Assembly (NCBI RefSeq): GCF_019974135.1
Contig: NZ_AP025017.1
Span: 744,001 to 808,000 of the forward strand
From: Actinomyces capricornis
GTDB taxonomy: Bacteria > Actinomycetota > Actinomycetes > Actinomycetales > Actinomycetaceae
Reading direction: 5' to 3'
DNA: 64,000 nt
Both the position numbers and the translations under genes were made by a program. Shown here piece after piece: positions 54,465 to 62,412 of the stretch; position 1 is the first letter of the stretch, and every line of letters starts with the position of its first letter. The notes beneath the pieces were generated by a model that was not told the DNA's origin, made no database searches, and worked only from the letters and a program-made list of their open reading frames with translations.

Positions 54465-55562
54465 TCAACCCGCTAGGAAGTCCTCGATGGCGGGCAGCTC
54501 CCGGTGGGCCTGCGCCAGCCCCGCCTCGAAGGCCGAGACGATGCGGTCGTAGCGCAGCTCGCCGTTGGCCACCGACATGCGCTCGGGGCGGAAGAGGTAG
54601 GCCCGGCCCTGCCGGCTCAGCGCCTCGAGCTCGGCCACGGTCCGGTTGTAGTTCGCGGGGCGCTCGATGATGCCCCGGGCCAGCGCCGGGTAGCGCGCGA
54701 AGAGCCGCCGGTAGGCGGCGGGCCGCCCCACAGGAGGCTTGACGTAGCCCCGCGGACGGGTCATCACCACCAGGAAGCGCTCATAGCCGGCCCCGCGCGC
54801 CGCATCCAGGGCGAATCCCCCGGTGGGCCCCAGGGCCCCGTCCATGTAGGGAACACCGTCGATGCGCACCATCGGCATGAGCACCGGCATGGAGGACGAG
54901 GCGCGGGCGCGCACCAGCAGGTCCCCCATGGCCGGCATGTCCTCCAGCCCCCAGTAGACGCTGCGCCCCGTGTCGCAGCGCAGGGCGCCGATGCGCACCG
55001 TGGAGGCCGAGGAGCTGAAGGAGGGCCAGTCGAAGGGCAGGGCCTCCTGGGGCGCCGAGGTGTGCTCGTAGATGTACTCGGAGTTGAAGTAGCCCCGGCC
55101 CCGCAGGAAGCTCCCCCAGCCCCCGGCCCTCGGGTCGGCGGCCAGGGACACGAAGGCCTCCCGGGTGCGCCAGGTGTCGCGCGAGACGAAGTTGCAGGTG
55201 TGCGTGCAGCCGGCGGAGATGCCGCCCACCCAGGGGAAGGACAGGCCGGCCTCCAGCATCACCCGCACCAGTGCGGCGGTGTAGGCCCCGCGCATGCCCC
55301 CGCCCTCGAAGATCAGGGCGACATCGTCGGGCCCATGGGTGATGGGGGCGGGCCGGTGGTCGGGGTGGCCGAAGGGCACCCGTGGGGCGGGGGGCGCGGG
55401 CCTGCCGCGCTCGGGGCGCGCCGTGGCCGAGGCGGCGTGGGCGGTGCCGGCAGCGCGCGCCGTCGTCAGGGCTGTGGCGCGGGCACTGGCAGGGCGGGCC
55501 TCCGGCGTCGGGCGCGGCGGGATCGGGGGTGGGGAGTCGGTCTGGCTGCTGGGACTCGGCAT
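54465..55562 (-). CDS. patatin-like phospholipase
   Basis: Serine acyl hydrolase of 365 residues with the Ser-Asp dyad: oxyanion loop FEGGGMRGAYTAALV near 90, nucleophile in VGGISAGCTHTCNF near 113, and Asp in MDGALGPTGGF near 240. The first 75 residues are Pro/Ala/Thr-rich. Related to RssA/YlbK-type bacterial proteins. ATG 55562 six bases after TAGGGT, which decides the start. Divergent from the OYE gene. Confidence 0.9.
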   Translation of the reverse strand: MPSPSSQTDSPPPIPPRPTPEARPASARATALTTARAAGTAHAASATARPERGRPAPPAPRVPFGHPDHRPAPITHGPDDVALIFEGGGMRGAYTAALVRVMLEAGLSFPWVGGISAGCTHTCNFVSRDTWRTREAFVSLAADPRAGGWGSFLRGRGYFNSEYIYEHTSAPQEALPFDWPSFSSSASTVRIGALRCDTGRSVYWGLEDMPAMGDLLVRARASSSMPVLMPMVRIDGVPYMDGALGPTGGFALDAARGAGYERFLVVMTRPRGYVKPPVGRPAAYRRLFARYPALARGIIERPANYNRTVAELEALSRQGRAYLFRPERMSVANGELRYDRIVSAFEAGLAQAHRELPAIEDFLAG

Positions 55563-55574
55563 GCCCGCACCCTA
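55563..55574 (-). promoter_or_regulatory. leaderless -10 for the patatin gene
   Basis: TAGGGT at 55574-55569, GCGGGC, then ATG at 55562 on the minus strand. Confidence 0.5.
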
Positions 55575-55662
55575 TTGCGGCATCCCGGCTATTCCCGCCC
55601 GCGGCGCTGTCCGCTGCCCGCGCACCGCCGCATCGGCCGACGACGGCGCCCGGGCACCGGCG

Positions 55663-55675
55663 TAGCGTGACCGGC
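55663..55675 (+). promoter_or_regulatory. leaderless -10 for the OYE gene
   Basis: TAGCGT at 55663-55668, seven bases, then ATG at 55676. Confidence 0.5.
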
Positions 55676-56782
55676 ATGAGCCCTTCTCACGCCTCCCCCC
55701 GCATCCTGGAGCCCCTGACGATCCGCGGCACCCGGGCGCGCAACCGCCTGTGGCTGCCGCCCATGTGCATGTACAGCGCCGAGGCCGGCGACGGACGGGT
55801 GTCCGACTGGCACCTCACCCACTACGCCAGCCGGTCGGTGGGCGGCTTCGGGACCGTCATCGTGGAGGCCACCGCGGTCTCCCCCGAGGGCCGGCTCTCG
55901 CCCCAGGATCTGGGCCTGTGGGATGACCGGCAGGTCGAGGGCCACCGCCGCCTGGCCCGGGCCATCGCCAAGGGCGGTGCCCTGCCCGGCATCCAGCTGG
56001 GGCACGGGGGCCGCAAGGCCGGCACCCCGGCGATGTGCCCGGCCGCCCCGGGGGCGCGGCGCACCACCCTGGAGGGCTGGGAGCTGCTCGCCCCCTCCCC
56101 CATCGCCTACCCCGGGCATGCCGAGCCCGCCGAGCTCGACGCCGCCGGGATCGACCGCCTGGTCGAGGCCTTCGCCGCCGCGGCCCGGCGTGCAGTGCGG
56201 GCCGGATACGAGGTCATCGAGCTCCATGGGGCGCACGGCTACCTCATCCACGAGTTCCTCTCCCCGCTGTCCAATGAGCGGCACGACGACTACGGCGGCG
56301 ATGCGGTGGGTCGACGGCGCTTCGCGCTGCGCGTGGCGCAGGCCGTGCGCGAGGCGATCGGGGAGGAGCGGGCCCTGGGAGTGCGCCTGTCGGCCACCGA
56401 CTGGCTGGAGGGCGGGCTGACCCTGGAGGAGACCGCTGGGCTGGCGGGCGAGCTGGTGACGGCGGGGGTCGATGTCCTGCACATCTCCAGCGGCGGCAAT
56501 GCCCCCGCCGAAGTGCCGGTGGGGCCGGGCTACCAGCTGCCGCTGTCCGAGGGCGTGCGCCGGGCGGTGGAGGGGCGGGCCCCGGTGGTGGGCGTGGGGC
56601 TCATCCAGCAGGCCGCCCAGGCGGAGCAGGCGCTGGTGAGCGGGCAGGCCGACGCCATCGCCGTGGGCCGTGCGGCCCTGCGCGACCCCTACCTGCCGCT
56701 GCGCTGGGCCGCGGACCTGGGGGCCCGCGCCTGGGACGAGGCCCCGTGGCCCATCCAGTACTGGCGCGGGACCTGGCAGTAG
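55676..56782 (+). CDS. NADH:flavin oxidoreductase / old yellow enzyme family (YqjM-like)
   Basis: FMN-dependent ene-reductase of 368 residues in the thermophilic-like OYE group: RNRLWLPPMCMYSAEAGDGR, SDWHLTHYASRSVGGFG, PGIQLGHGGRKAGT, VIELHGAHGYLIHEFLSPLSN and YGGDAVGRRRFALRV. The catalytic Tyr region and FMN-binding Arg are in place; the natural substrate is unknown. The start is fixed by the leaderless -10. Alone between divergent patatin and convergent YchJ-like genes. Confidence 0.93.
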   Translation: MSPSHASPRILEPLTIRGTRARNRLWLPPMCMYSAEAGDGRVSDWHLTHYASRSVGGFGTVIVEATAVSPEGRLSPQDLGLWDDRQVEGHRRLARAIAKGGALPGIQLGHGGRKAGTPAMCPAAPGARRTTLEGWELLAPSPIAYPGHAEPAELDAAGIDRLVEAFAAAARRAVRAGYEVIELHGAHGYLIHEFLSPLSNERHDDYGGDAVGRRRFALRVAQAVREAIGEERALGVRLSATDWLEGGLTLEETAGLAGELVTAGVDVLHISSGGNAPAEVPVGPGYQLPLSEGVRRAVEGRAPVVGVGLIQQAAQAEQALVSGQADAIAVGRAALRDPYLPLRWAADLGARAWDEAPWPIQYWRGTWQ

Positions 56783-56982
56783 GCGGGGCCCCGCCCGGGA
56801 CGGCCGGGCCGCCTGGGCGCTGCCCCTTCCCGCCGCGGGGCCGTCCTCGGCGGCAGGCCTGCGGCTGGCCGGCCCGGGCCCTGCGCGGCTCTCCCGCTCC
56901 TAGCGCTCCTAGACGCGGATCCGACGCCTGCCGGGGTGGCGACCCGCATCTTGAAGGGGCAATCCGCAGAAGGGGGCAGGGC

Positions 56983-57456
56983 TCAGCGGGGCAGGGCCTC
57001 CAGGTAGAGCCAGCGCCCGGCGCGGCGCACGAAGCGGGAGCGCTCCCGCAGCTCGTCGACGGCGATGCCTCCCCGCCCATCGACCGCCCGGTAGCGGGCG
57101 GTGAACTCCACGATGCCCGCCTCATCATCCGCCTGCCCGGCCACGACCTCCTCGATGCGCAGCCCCAGCCACTGCGTGCCGGGATGGCAGTAGGGGCCGG
57201 GCGGGCGGGTGCGCGGGTGCCAGGTGCGGAAGATGTGGTCCTCATCCCCGACGGCGAAGGCCGAGTACCGCGAGCGCATGAGCGCCTCAGCGGTGGGGGC
57301 GACCCGACCATCGTGGATGGGCTCGCAGCACGTGGCGAAGCTGGCGCCGGTGCCGCAGGGGCAGGGGTCGGCGCCCCGCACGCCTGCGCTGCGCACCGGC
57401 GAGGCCCCGGCATCCGCGCTCGCGCGAGTACCGGCCTGCCGTGCTCGCCGCCCCAT
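56983..57456 (-). CDS. YchJ-family SEC-C domain protein
   Basis: A 157-residue protein. N-terminal SEC-C-like Cys motif DPCPCGTGASFATCCEPI (about 30-47), then the YchJ domain with EALMRSRYSAFAVGDEDHIF and RTWHPRTRPP, a cystatin/NTF2-like fold (VEFTARYRAVDGRG). Metal-binding and possibly nucleic-acid or ribosome linked; function unknown. ATG at 57456, two bases after the aminopeptidase stop, so it is the second gene of that unit. Confidence 0.88.
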   Translation of the reverse strand: MGRRARQAGTRASADAGASPVRSAGVRGADPCPCGTGASFATCCEPIHDGRVAPTAEALMRSRYSAFAVGDEDHIFRTWHPRTRPPGPYCHPGTQWLGLRIEEVVAGQADDEAGIVEFTARYRAVDGRGGIAVDELRERSRFVRRAGRWLYLEALPR

Positions 57457-57458
57457 GC

Positions 57459-58886
57459 TCAGGCCCCCAGCCAGTAGGCGTGCAGGGCGCGGGCCAGGAG
57501 GGGCCCGTCGGCCACGGCGCACATCTCGCGCTGGGAGTGCATGGACAGCAGGGCCTGGCCGACGTCGATGGTGGTGATGCCGAGCCGGGTGGCGGTGATG
57601 GGGCCGATGGTCGAGCCGCAGGCAACCGCATTGTTCGATACGAAGTCCTGGCTGGGCACGCCGGCAACCGCGCAGGCCCGGGCCCACACGGCCGCGCCGA
57701 CGGCGTCGGTGGCGTAGCGCTGCTGGGCGTTGATCTTGAGCACCGGCCCCCCGCCCAGGACCGGCCGGACCACCGGGTCGTGGAGGTGGCCGTAGGCGGG
57801 GTGGGCGGCGTGGGCGGCGTCGGCCGAGACGCACAGGGAGCGGGCGATCATGGCGGCCCGGGCCTCGCCCTCGACGCCCAGGGCCCGGGACAGGCGCTCA
57901 AGGATGCTCTCCAGGAAGGGCCCGCCGGCACCCGAGCGGGTGCTCGACCCCACCTCCTCATGGTCGTTGGCCACCATGAGGAGGGGCCCGGTGGGGGTGT
58001 GCCCGCCGGGTGCGGCGGCCTCCTCCAGGGCGCACAGGGCGGCGTGGACGGAGGAGAGGTTGTCCAGCCTGGCCGAGGCCAGCATCTCCCCGCGCAGCCC
58101 GAAGCGCGCCGGGGCCTGCGTGGGGTAGGTGACGACGTCGTGGAGGGCCAGGTCGTGCGGGTCGATCCCGGCCAGCTCGCACAGGTGGCGCTCGGGGGCG
58201 TCGGGGCGGGCCCACTGGCGCAGGGCCTCGGGGTCGGAGCCCGGGGCCGGCAGCGACCACAGGGGCATGAGGTGGGCCTGGCGGTCCAGGTGGAGGGAGT
58301 CGTTGACGCTGCGGTCCAGGTGGGGGGCCACCTGGGCGACGCGCGCCACGGGGCCGGTGCGCACGAGGCGGACGGCGCCGTCGCGGGTGACCAGGCGCCC
58401 GGCCAGCCCGAGCTCGCGGTCCAGGAAGGAGTTGAGCAGGGGCCCGCCGTAGACCTCCACGCCCAGGGCCTGGATGCCGTCGCGCACGACGGCGGCCCGC
58501 GGCTTGAGCTTGAGGGCCGGGGAGTCGGTGTGGGCGCCGACGATCCTCCAGCCCGCATCGGCCTCCAGCCGCTCGGGCAGGAGCCAGGCGATGATGGCGC
58601 CGTCGCGGACGGCGTAGCCGCGGGCAGGCGCCCCCTCCCAGGCCTCGGTCTCCCGCATCCGCTGGAAGCCGGCTGCCTCCAGGCGGCGCGCCGTCTCGGC
58701 GGCGGCGTGGTAGCTGGAGGGGGAGGCGGTCACGAAGCTGATGAGGGAGTTGGTGTAGGCCTCCTCATCGCGCAGGGGGCCGGGAGCGGCGGCCGAGGCT
58801 GCGGGGCCGGGGCTGTCGGCGACGGCGGTGCCTGTGGGCTCAGTGGGCTCAGACGAGGTGGCGGGCTCGGAGTCGGGGGTCGTCAT
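57459..58886 (-). CDS. M18 family aspartyl aminopeptidase
   Basis: Zinc metallopeptidase of 475 residues that removes acidic N-terminal residues. Metal and catalytic segments: VGAHTDSPALKLKPR near 118, LLMVANDHEEVGSS near 305, and LCVSADAAHAAHP near 345, with His of the last metal site near the C-terminus (TTIDVGQALLSMHSQREM). The first 40 residues are Ser/Thr/Pro-rich. ATG 58886 with a weak -10. YchJ-like gene follows by two bases. Confidence 0.92.
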   Translation of the reverse strand: MTTPDSEPATSSEPTEPTGTAVADSPGPAASAAAPGPLRDEEAYTNSLISFVTASPSSYHAAAETARRLEAAGFQRMRETEAWEGAPARGYAVRDGAIIAWLLPERLEADAGWRIVGAHTDSPALKLKPRAAVVRDGIQALGVEVYGGPLLNSFLDRELGLAGRLVTRDGAVRLVRTGPVARVAQVAPHLDRSVNDSLHLDRQAHLMPLWSLPAPGSDPEALRQWARPDAPERHLCELAGIDPHDLALHDVVTYPTQAPARFGLRGEMLASARLDNLSSVHAALCALEEAAAPGGHTPTGPLLMVANDHEEVGSSTRSGAGGPFLESILERLSRALGVEGEARAAMIARSLCVSADAAHAAHPAYGHLHDPVVRPVLGGGPVLKINAQQRYATDAVGAAVWARACAVAGVPSQDFVSNNAVACGSTIGPITATRLGITTIDVGQALLSMHSQREMCAVADGPLLARALHAYWLGA

Positions 58887-58898
58887 GGGCCCAGTGTG
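58887..58898 (-). promoter_or_regulatory. weak leaderless -10 for the M18 aminopeptidase
   Basis: CACACT at 58898-58893, GGGCCC, then ATG at 58886; only a partial match. Confidence 0.3.
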
Positions 58899-59294
58899 TC
58901 ACTGGGGCGGTGTGTTTCAGTGTGTTGCTGCGCTGCCGCACGGCCGGGGCCCGGCCCTGCGCCGCCCGGCCGCCGCACCGCGCCTCCCAGCCGCACCGCC
59001 CGGCCGCCATGCCGCCCAACTGCCCCACGAGCGGGCCCCAAGCACCAGGGCAGGAACAGCACCGCGCAGCCAGGTGCACCTCCCCGGGCGGTGGTCGACG
59101 CCGTCGGCGCGGGCAGGGCCTGGGTGCGCACCAGGAGGGTCCGGCGCTCCGGGAGGCTGGTGGGCGCGGCCGGCAGGGTGCAGCATGGCTGCTGCTCGGC
59201 TGGAGCCCAGTCGGGCCTGTTGAGCGCCTGGGATCGCCTGTCCGGGGCCTCTGGGGCCTCTGGGGCTCAGGATCGGCGTCGGTTGGCGGAAAGA

Positions 59295-59367
59295 GCGTCG
59301 CTTCGCGACTTCGACGCCACCTACAGGGTACGTCCATTCCGCGAAGTGACGCCCTTGTCGCGAAGTG
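59295..59367. repeat. GTCACTTCGCGAC palindrome, copy 1
   Basis: Four 19-nt units: direct 59295-59313 (GTCGCTTCGCGAC) and degenerate 59314-59332; inverted 59330-59348 and 59349-59367, both with GTCACTTCGCG on the minus strand. Lies in the divergent gap, 300 bp from the nearest start. Confidence 0.7.
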
Positions 59368-59676
59368 ACGCCCAACCGCGCCCCCTCACCGCCGGCACTG
59401 GCCCGGCCCGCTCCAGCCCGCGCCCCCGGGCGGCGCGGCTCCCCCGGCACAGCCTCCGCCCAGCCGATCCAGCGCTCCGGGACGAGCCCGGCCCCGGTGG
59501 ATCGTCCCGGCCACGCCGCCCCCGCACCACGAGCTGTCCCTCGCACCGGGGTGGAAGCCGGCAGGAGAGGCGGCACCAGGAGCACACGTCGGCAGCGGCC
59601 CCCGAGGGCCGGAGGCCAACGAGCTCACCGCCGTCGCCCTGGACCCAGCGGGCGCTTCCCCACCGGGGGCGGGTGG

Positions 59677-59688
59677 CAGACTTCGCCC
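59677..59688 (+). promoter_or_regulatory. leaderless -10 for the HAD gene
   Basis: CAGACT at 59677-59682, TCGCCC, then ATG at 59689. Confidence 0.4.
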
Positions 59689-60378
59689 ATGACTCCGATG
59701 CCCCCTGCCGCAGCAGACGACCCCTCCGCAGCCGCCCCCGCAGCTTTTCCGCCCGCGAGCGCCGTGCGCGCCGTTCTGCTGGATGCCGACGGCGTCCTCC
59801 AGCTCATCGGCACCCCCTGGGAGCAGGCCCTGGCCGCAGGCGGCGGCCCGAGCTTCGCCCGGGCCCTGCTCGATGAGGAGGTCGACGCGCTGGAGGGCCG
59901 CGAGGACCTGCGCGACCTGCTGGCCCGCCTGGTCGAGCGCCTGGGGCTGGAGGCCGGCACCGAGGAGCTGCTCGACCTGTGGTGGCGGGCCACCCCCGAC
60001 CCCACCGCCTGGCAGGTGGTGCGCGACCTGCGCGCCAGCGGCTACCTCACAGTCCTGGCCACCAATCAGCAGCATGAGCGCCGGGACTGGATGCGCACCG
60101 TGCTGGGCTATGACGGCCTGTGCGACCTGGACGCCTACTCCTGCGAGGTGGGAGCGGCCAAGCCCAGCCCCGACTTCTTCCACCGGGTCCTCGCCCTGGC
60201 GGGGGTCAGCGCCGAGCAGGCCCTCTTCGTCGATGACAATGCCGAGAACATCTCCGTGGCCCAGAGCCTGGGCATCCGCTCCATCCACCACCCGGCCGAC
60301 GCCGGAGGCCGGGTGCTGCGCCGCGAGCTGGCCGAGGAGCTGGGCCGGGCCCAGCCCCCGGTGCGCCCCGAGGCCTGA
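59689..60378 (+). CDS. HAD-family hydrolase
   Basis: A 229-residue haloacid-dehalogenase-type phosphatase. Motif I LLDADGVLQL (nucleophile Asp near 35), motif II in VLATNQQHERRDWM, motif III Lys in EVGAAKPSPDFFHRVL and motif IV in FVDDNAENISVAQSLG. It is of the epoxide-hydrolase/phosphoglycolate-like subfamily; the substrate is unknown. Starts with a short Ala/Pro tail and is transcribed without leader. Confidence 0.9.
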   Translation: MTPMPPAAADDPSAAAPAAFPPASAVRAVLLDADGVLQLIGTPWEQALAAGGGPSFARALLDEEVDALEGREDLRDLLARLVERLGLEAGTEELLDLWWRATPDPTAWQVVRDLRASGYLTVLATNQQHERRDWMRTVLGYDGLCDLDAYSCEVGAAKPSPDFFHRVLALAGVSAEQALFVDDNAENISVAQSLGIRSIHHPADAGGRVLRRELAEELGRAQPPVRPEA

Positions 60379-60460
60379 GCCATCGGGGCACCAGCACTGC
60401 CCTGCGCCGGTGCCGAGCAGGCCCCGCCCGGGGCCGGCCGGGCACCGCACCCACGCGGGT

Positions 60461-60482
60461 CTCCTCCTCCGTCGGGAGGAGG
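60461..60482 (+). terminator. short terminator after the HAD gene
   Basis: CTCCTCC (60464-60470) pairs with GGAGGAG (60475-60481), four-base loop. It is 85 bp after the stop and ahead of gtrA. Confidence 0.4.
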
Positions 60483-60648
60483 GGACGACGTCGTCGAACT
60501 CATCCTGAAGGAGACTTGCCACCGGGACCGGGCGGGGGAAGACTCGCCCACAGTGCCCGCATCGCCGACGTCGAGTGCCCCGCACCACCAGGTGCGACAA
60601 CGACGCAGGCAGGGGCCGTTCAGAACAGCCCAGAGAAACGGAGGCCCC

Positions 60649-61191
60649 ATGGCGACCACGACGCACACCGACCCGGTGCCGTTGGAGCGCCTGCGGGTAC
60701 AGGACCCGCAGCCGGGCTCCTCGCGTCGTGCCCCCATGCGCTTCCAGGCGCTCATCCACGCCATCCACCGCCGTCTGCCCGCAGTGCTGCGCCGCCGCGT
60801 GCCGGTGACCTTCATCGGCTACGCGATCATCAACGGCTCGGCCTTCCTGCTGGACATCGCCTTCCTGTGGTTCCTCTACGAGAAGCTGCACTGGTTCTAC
60901 CCGCTGGCGGTCACCGTGGGCTACGCCATCGCCGGGCTCTACTCCCTGCTGCTCAACCGGTGGCTGAACTTCCAGGCCCACGGCCACCTGGTGGCCCAGG
61001 GCTCGCGCTACGTGGTGGGCCTCATCAGCCAGTACGTCATCTTCATCCTGGGGCTGTCCTCCCTGCTGCACTGGCTGGGGATGAACGCCGAGCTGGCACG
61101 GTTCCTGTCGGCCTGCTGCGAGGGCGTCTACCTGTATGTGCTCATGCGTCTGTGGGTCTTCCGCGGTGTTCCCGAGCCCGAGGGCTCCTGA
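60649..61191 (+). CDS. GtrA-like membrane protein
   Basis: A 180-residue protein with four membrane helices in the pattern of the GtrA/DPMS flippase family: FIGYAIINGSAFLLDIAFLW, FYPLAVTVGYAIAGLYSLLL followed by NRWLNF (a family hallmark), YVVGLISQYVIFILGLSSLL, and FLSACCEGVYLYVLMRLWVF. Such proteins move lipid-linked sugars across the membrane or help wall teichoic or glycan transfer. ATG 60649 with GGAGG. No glycosyltransferase neighbour was seen. Confidence 0.9.
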   Translation: MATTTHTDPVPLERLRVQDPQPGSSRRAPMRFQALIHAIHRRLPAVLRRRVPVTFIGYAIINGSAFLLDIAFLWFLYEKLHWFYPLAVTVGYAIAGLYSLLLNRWLNFQAHGHLVAQGSRYVVGLISQYVIFILGLSSLLHWLGMNAELARFLSACCEGVYLYVLMRLWVFRGVPEPEGS

Positions 61192-61291
61192 ATCACAGGG
61201 CCCTGCGGCGCCCGGCCCAGGGGGCGCGGGCCCCGGCTCCCCTCACTGCCCCGCCGGCGCCTCCCGGGAGCTGAGGAGGCTCAAGAACGAC

Positions 61292-61383
61292 GTCGTTTCG
61301 CGAAAAGCGCGTCACTTCGCGACGTGAACACCCCTCACAGGTGTCGCCTCCGTCGCGAAGTGACGCCTCCGTCGTGAAGTGAC
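61292..61383. repeat. GTCACTTCGCGAC palindrome, copy 2
   Basis: Direct 19-nt units at 61292-61310 (GTCGTTTCGCGAA) and 61311-61329 (GTCACTTCGCGAC); inverted units at 61346-61364 and 61365-61383, reading GTCACTTCGCGACGG and GTCACTTCACGACGG on the minus strand. Between converging gtrA-like and pth2 genes. Confidence 0.8.
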
Positions 61384-61429
61384 GCCCAACCTGTCCCGCC
61401 GTCCTGTCCCGCCGTCGACCGGCGACCCC

Positions 61430-62254
61430 TCACCAGTAGGCGCGGGTGGTGAGCGTGGGGCCGTCGAGCTCGGTGTAGCCCGCATCGGTGACACTGACGG
61501 GGCGGCGGGTGGCCTCCCACTGCTCGCGGGAGGGCCGCACGACGCGCACCCGGTAGCCGTCGCGCTCCCAGGCCCGCCGCAGCCCCTCCCCCATGTCCGG
61601 GCTCTCCCAGGCCAGCTGGGCGGCGTGGGCGCACTGGGCGGCGAGCTTGCCGGAGGTCATCTCGTGGAAGGGCGTGACCTCGATAGTCACCAGGGCGTCG
61701 ACGGTGGTCGACTCCGCCCCCAGGTCGATGACACCGCCTGCCTGCGCCAGGTCGGCGAGGCCGGCGGTCACGGCGGCAGGCGGGGGCGGCAGATCCTCAC
61801 CGCTGGGGAAGTGGGTGCCCTCCACCTGGGTCCTGGCCAGCGCCGCGGGCAGTGGCCGCACGGGGGCGGGCACGAAGGCACGGGCGGCTGCCGTCCCCCA
61901 CCCCAGCGGCCCCTCCTGGGTGACGGTGACGCCGGGGAGCCGCCCGATCTCCTCCCACCGCTTGCCCCGGGCTCGGCGCACGAGCTTGCGGATGCGCCCG
62001 TCGCGCCAGTGGACGACGTCGTCGTGCCAGGGGCCGCCGGGGGCCGACTCGGGGGCGGCCAGGAGTGAGACGACCGCCCTGGCGGCAGCCTCGGCGACGT
62101 CGATGCGGCGGGGCGGGTGGACCTTGTCGTAGCGCACGGCGATCTGCATGCCCCAGGGCACCGGGTGGTCAGCGCCCGGGGGTATGGCGGCGGGGCGCTC
62201 AGTCGTGGGACGCTCGGGGTGCGGGGCGGGCGGTGGCGCTGCTGGATCGGGCAC
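61430..62254 (-). CDS. peptidyl-tRNA hydrolase of the Pth2 type
   Basis: Releases tRNA from stalled peptidyl-tRNA; the archaeal/eukaryotic Pth2 fold. 274 residues, with the Pth2 core at the C-terminus (about 150-274): VTIEVTPFHEMTSGKLAAQC, CAHAAQLAWESPDMG and GYTELDGPTLTTRAYW. The Lys in GKLAAQ is catalytic in the family. The N-terminal 150 residues are an actinobacterial extension with GMQIAVRYDKVHPPRRIDVA. The GTG at 62254 was chosen because TAGGCT lies seven bases upstream. Convergent with the gtrA-like gene; divergent from the M48 gene. Confidence 0.85.
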   Translation of the reverse strand: MPDPAAPPPAPHPERPTTERPAAIPPGADHPVPWGMQIAVRYDKVHPPRRIDVAEAAARAVVSLLAAPESAPGGPWHDDVVHWRDGRIRKLVRRARGKRWEEIGRLPGVTVTQEGPLGWGTAAARAFVPAPVRPLPAALARTQVEGTHFPSGEDLPPPPAAVTAGLADLAQAGGVIDLGAESTTVDALVTIEVTPFHEMTSGKLAAQCAHAAQLAWESPDMGEGLRRAWERDGYRVRVVRPSREQWEATRRPVSVTDAGYTELDGPTLTTRAYW

Positions 62255-62267
62255 GGCCACGAGCCTA
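62255..62267 (-). promoter_or_regulatory. leaderless -10 for pth2
   Basis: TAGGCT at 62267-62262, seven bases, then GTG at 62254 on the minus strand. Confidence 0.5.
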
Positions 62268-62400
62268 CGGCGGGGCTGACCGGAGTGGCGGTACCGCCCC
62301 GGCCCTGGCCCGCAGACCTCTGCCCGCCCTCCTCCCGTGGTCGGATGAGGAGCAGGCGCCTCTCCTCCTCCAGCCGCAGGGCAGGGCCGCCACCGAGCAC

Positions 62401-62412
62401 TAGATTCCTCCC
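62401..62412 (+). promoter_or_regulatory. leaderless -10 for the M48 gene
   Basis: TAGATT at 62401-62406, CCTCCC, then ATG at 62413. Confidence 0.5.

Larger units (their letters stand above)
58887..59688. other. 802-bp divergent region without a supported gene
   Basis: Between the M18 gene (minus) and the HAD gene (plus). Several Arg/Pro/Gly-rich open frames exist, but none has family motifs, a ribosome site or a good -10 box. It contains the four-unit palindrome at 59295-59367. Confidence 0.55.

Noticed and set aside
56911..56970. Another member of the four-unit palindromes near GACGCGGATCC
   Set aside because: Only six to eight bases match between arms and no 19-20 nt unit could be aligned with confidence.
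57441..59876. Plus-strand open frame of 811 codons
   Set aside because: It runs opposite the M18 aminopeptidase and through the gene-free gap with changing, non-protein-like composition; no motif or start signal.
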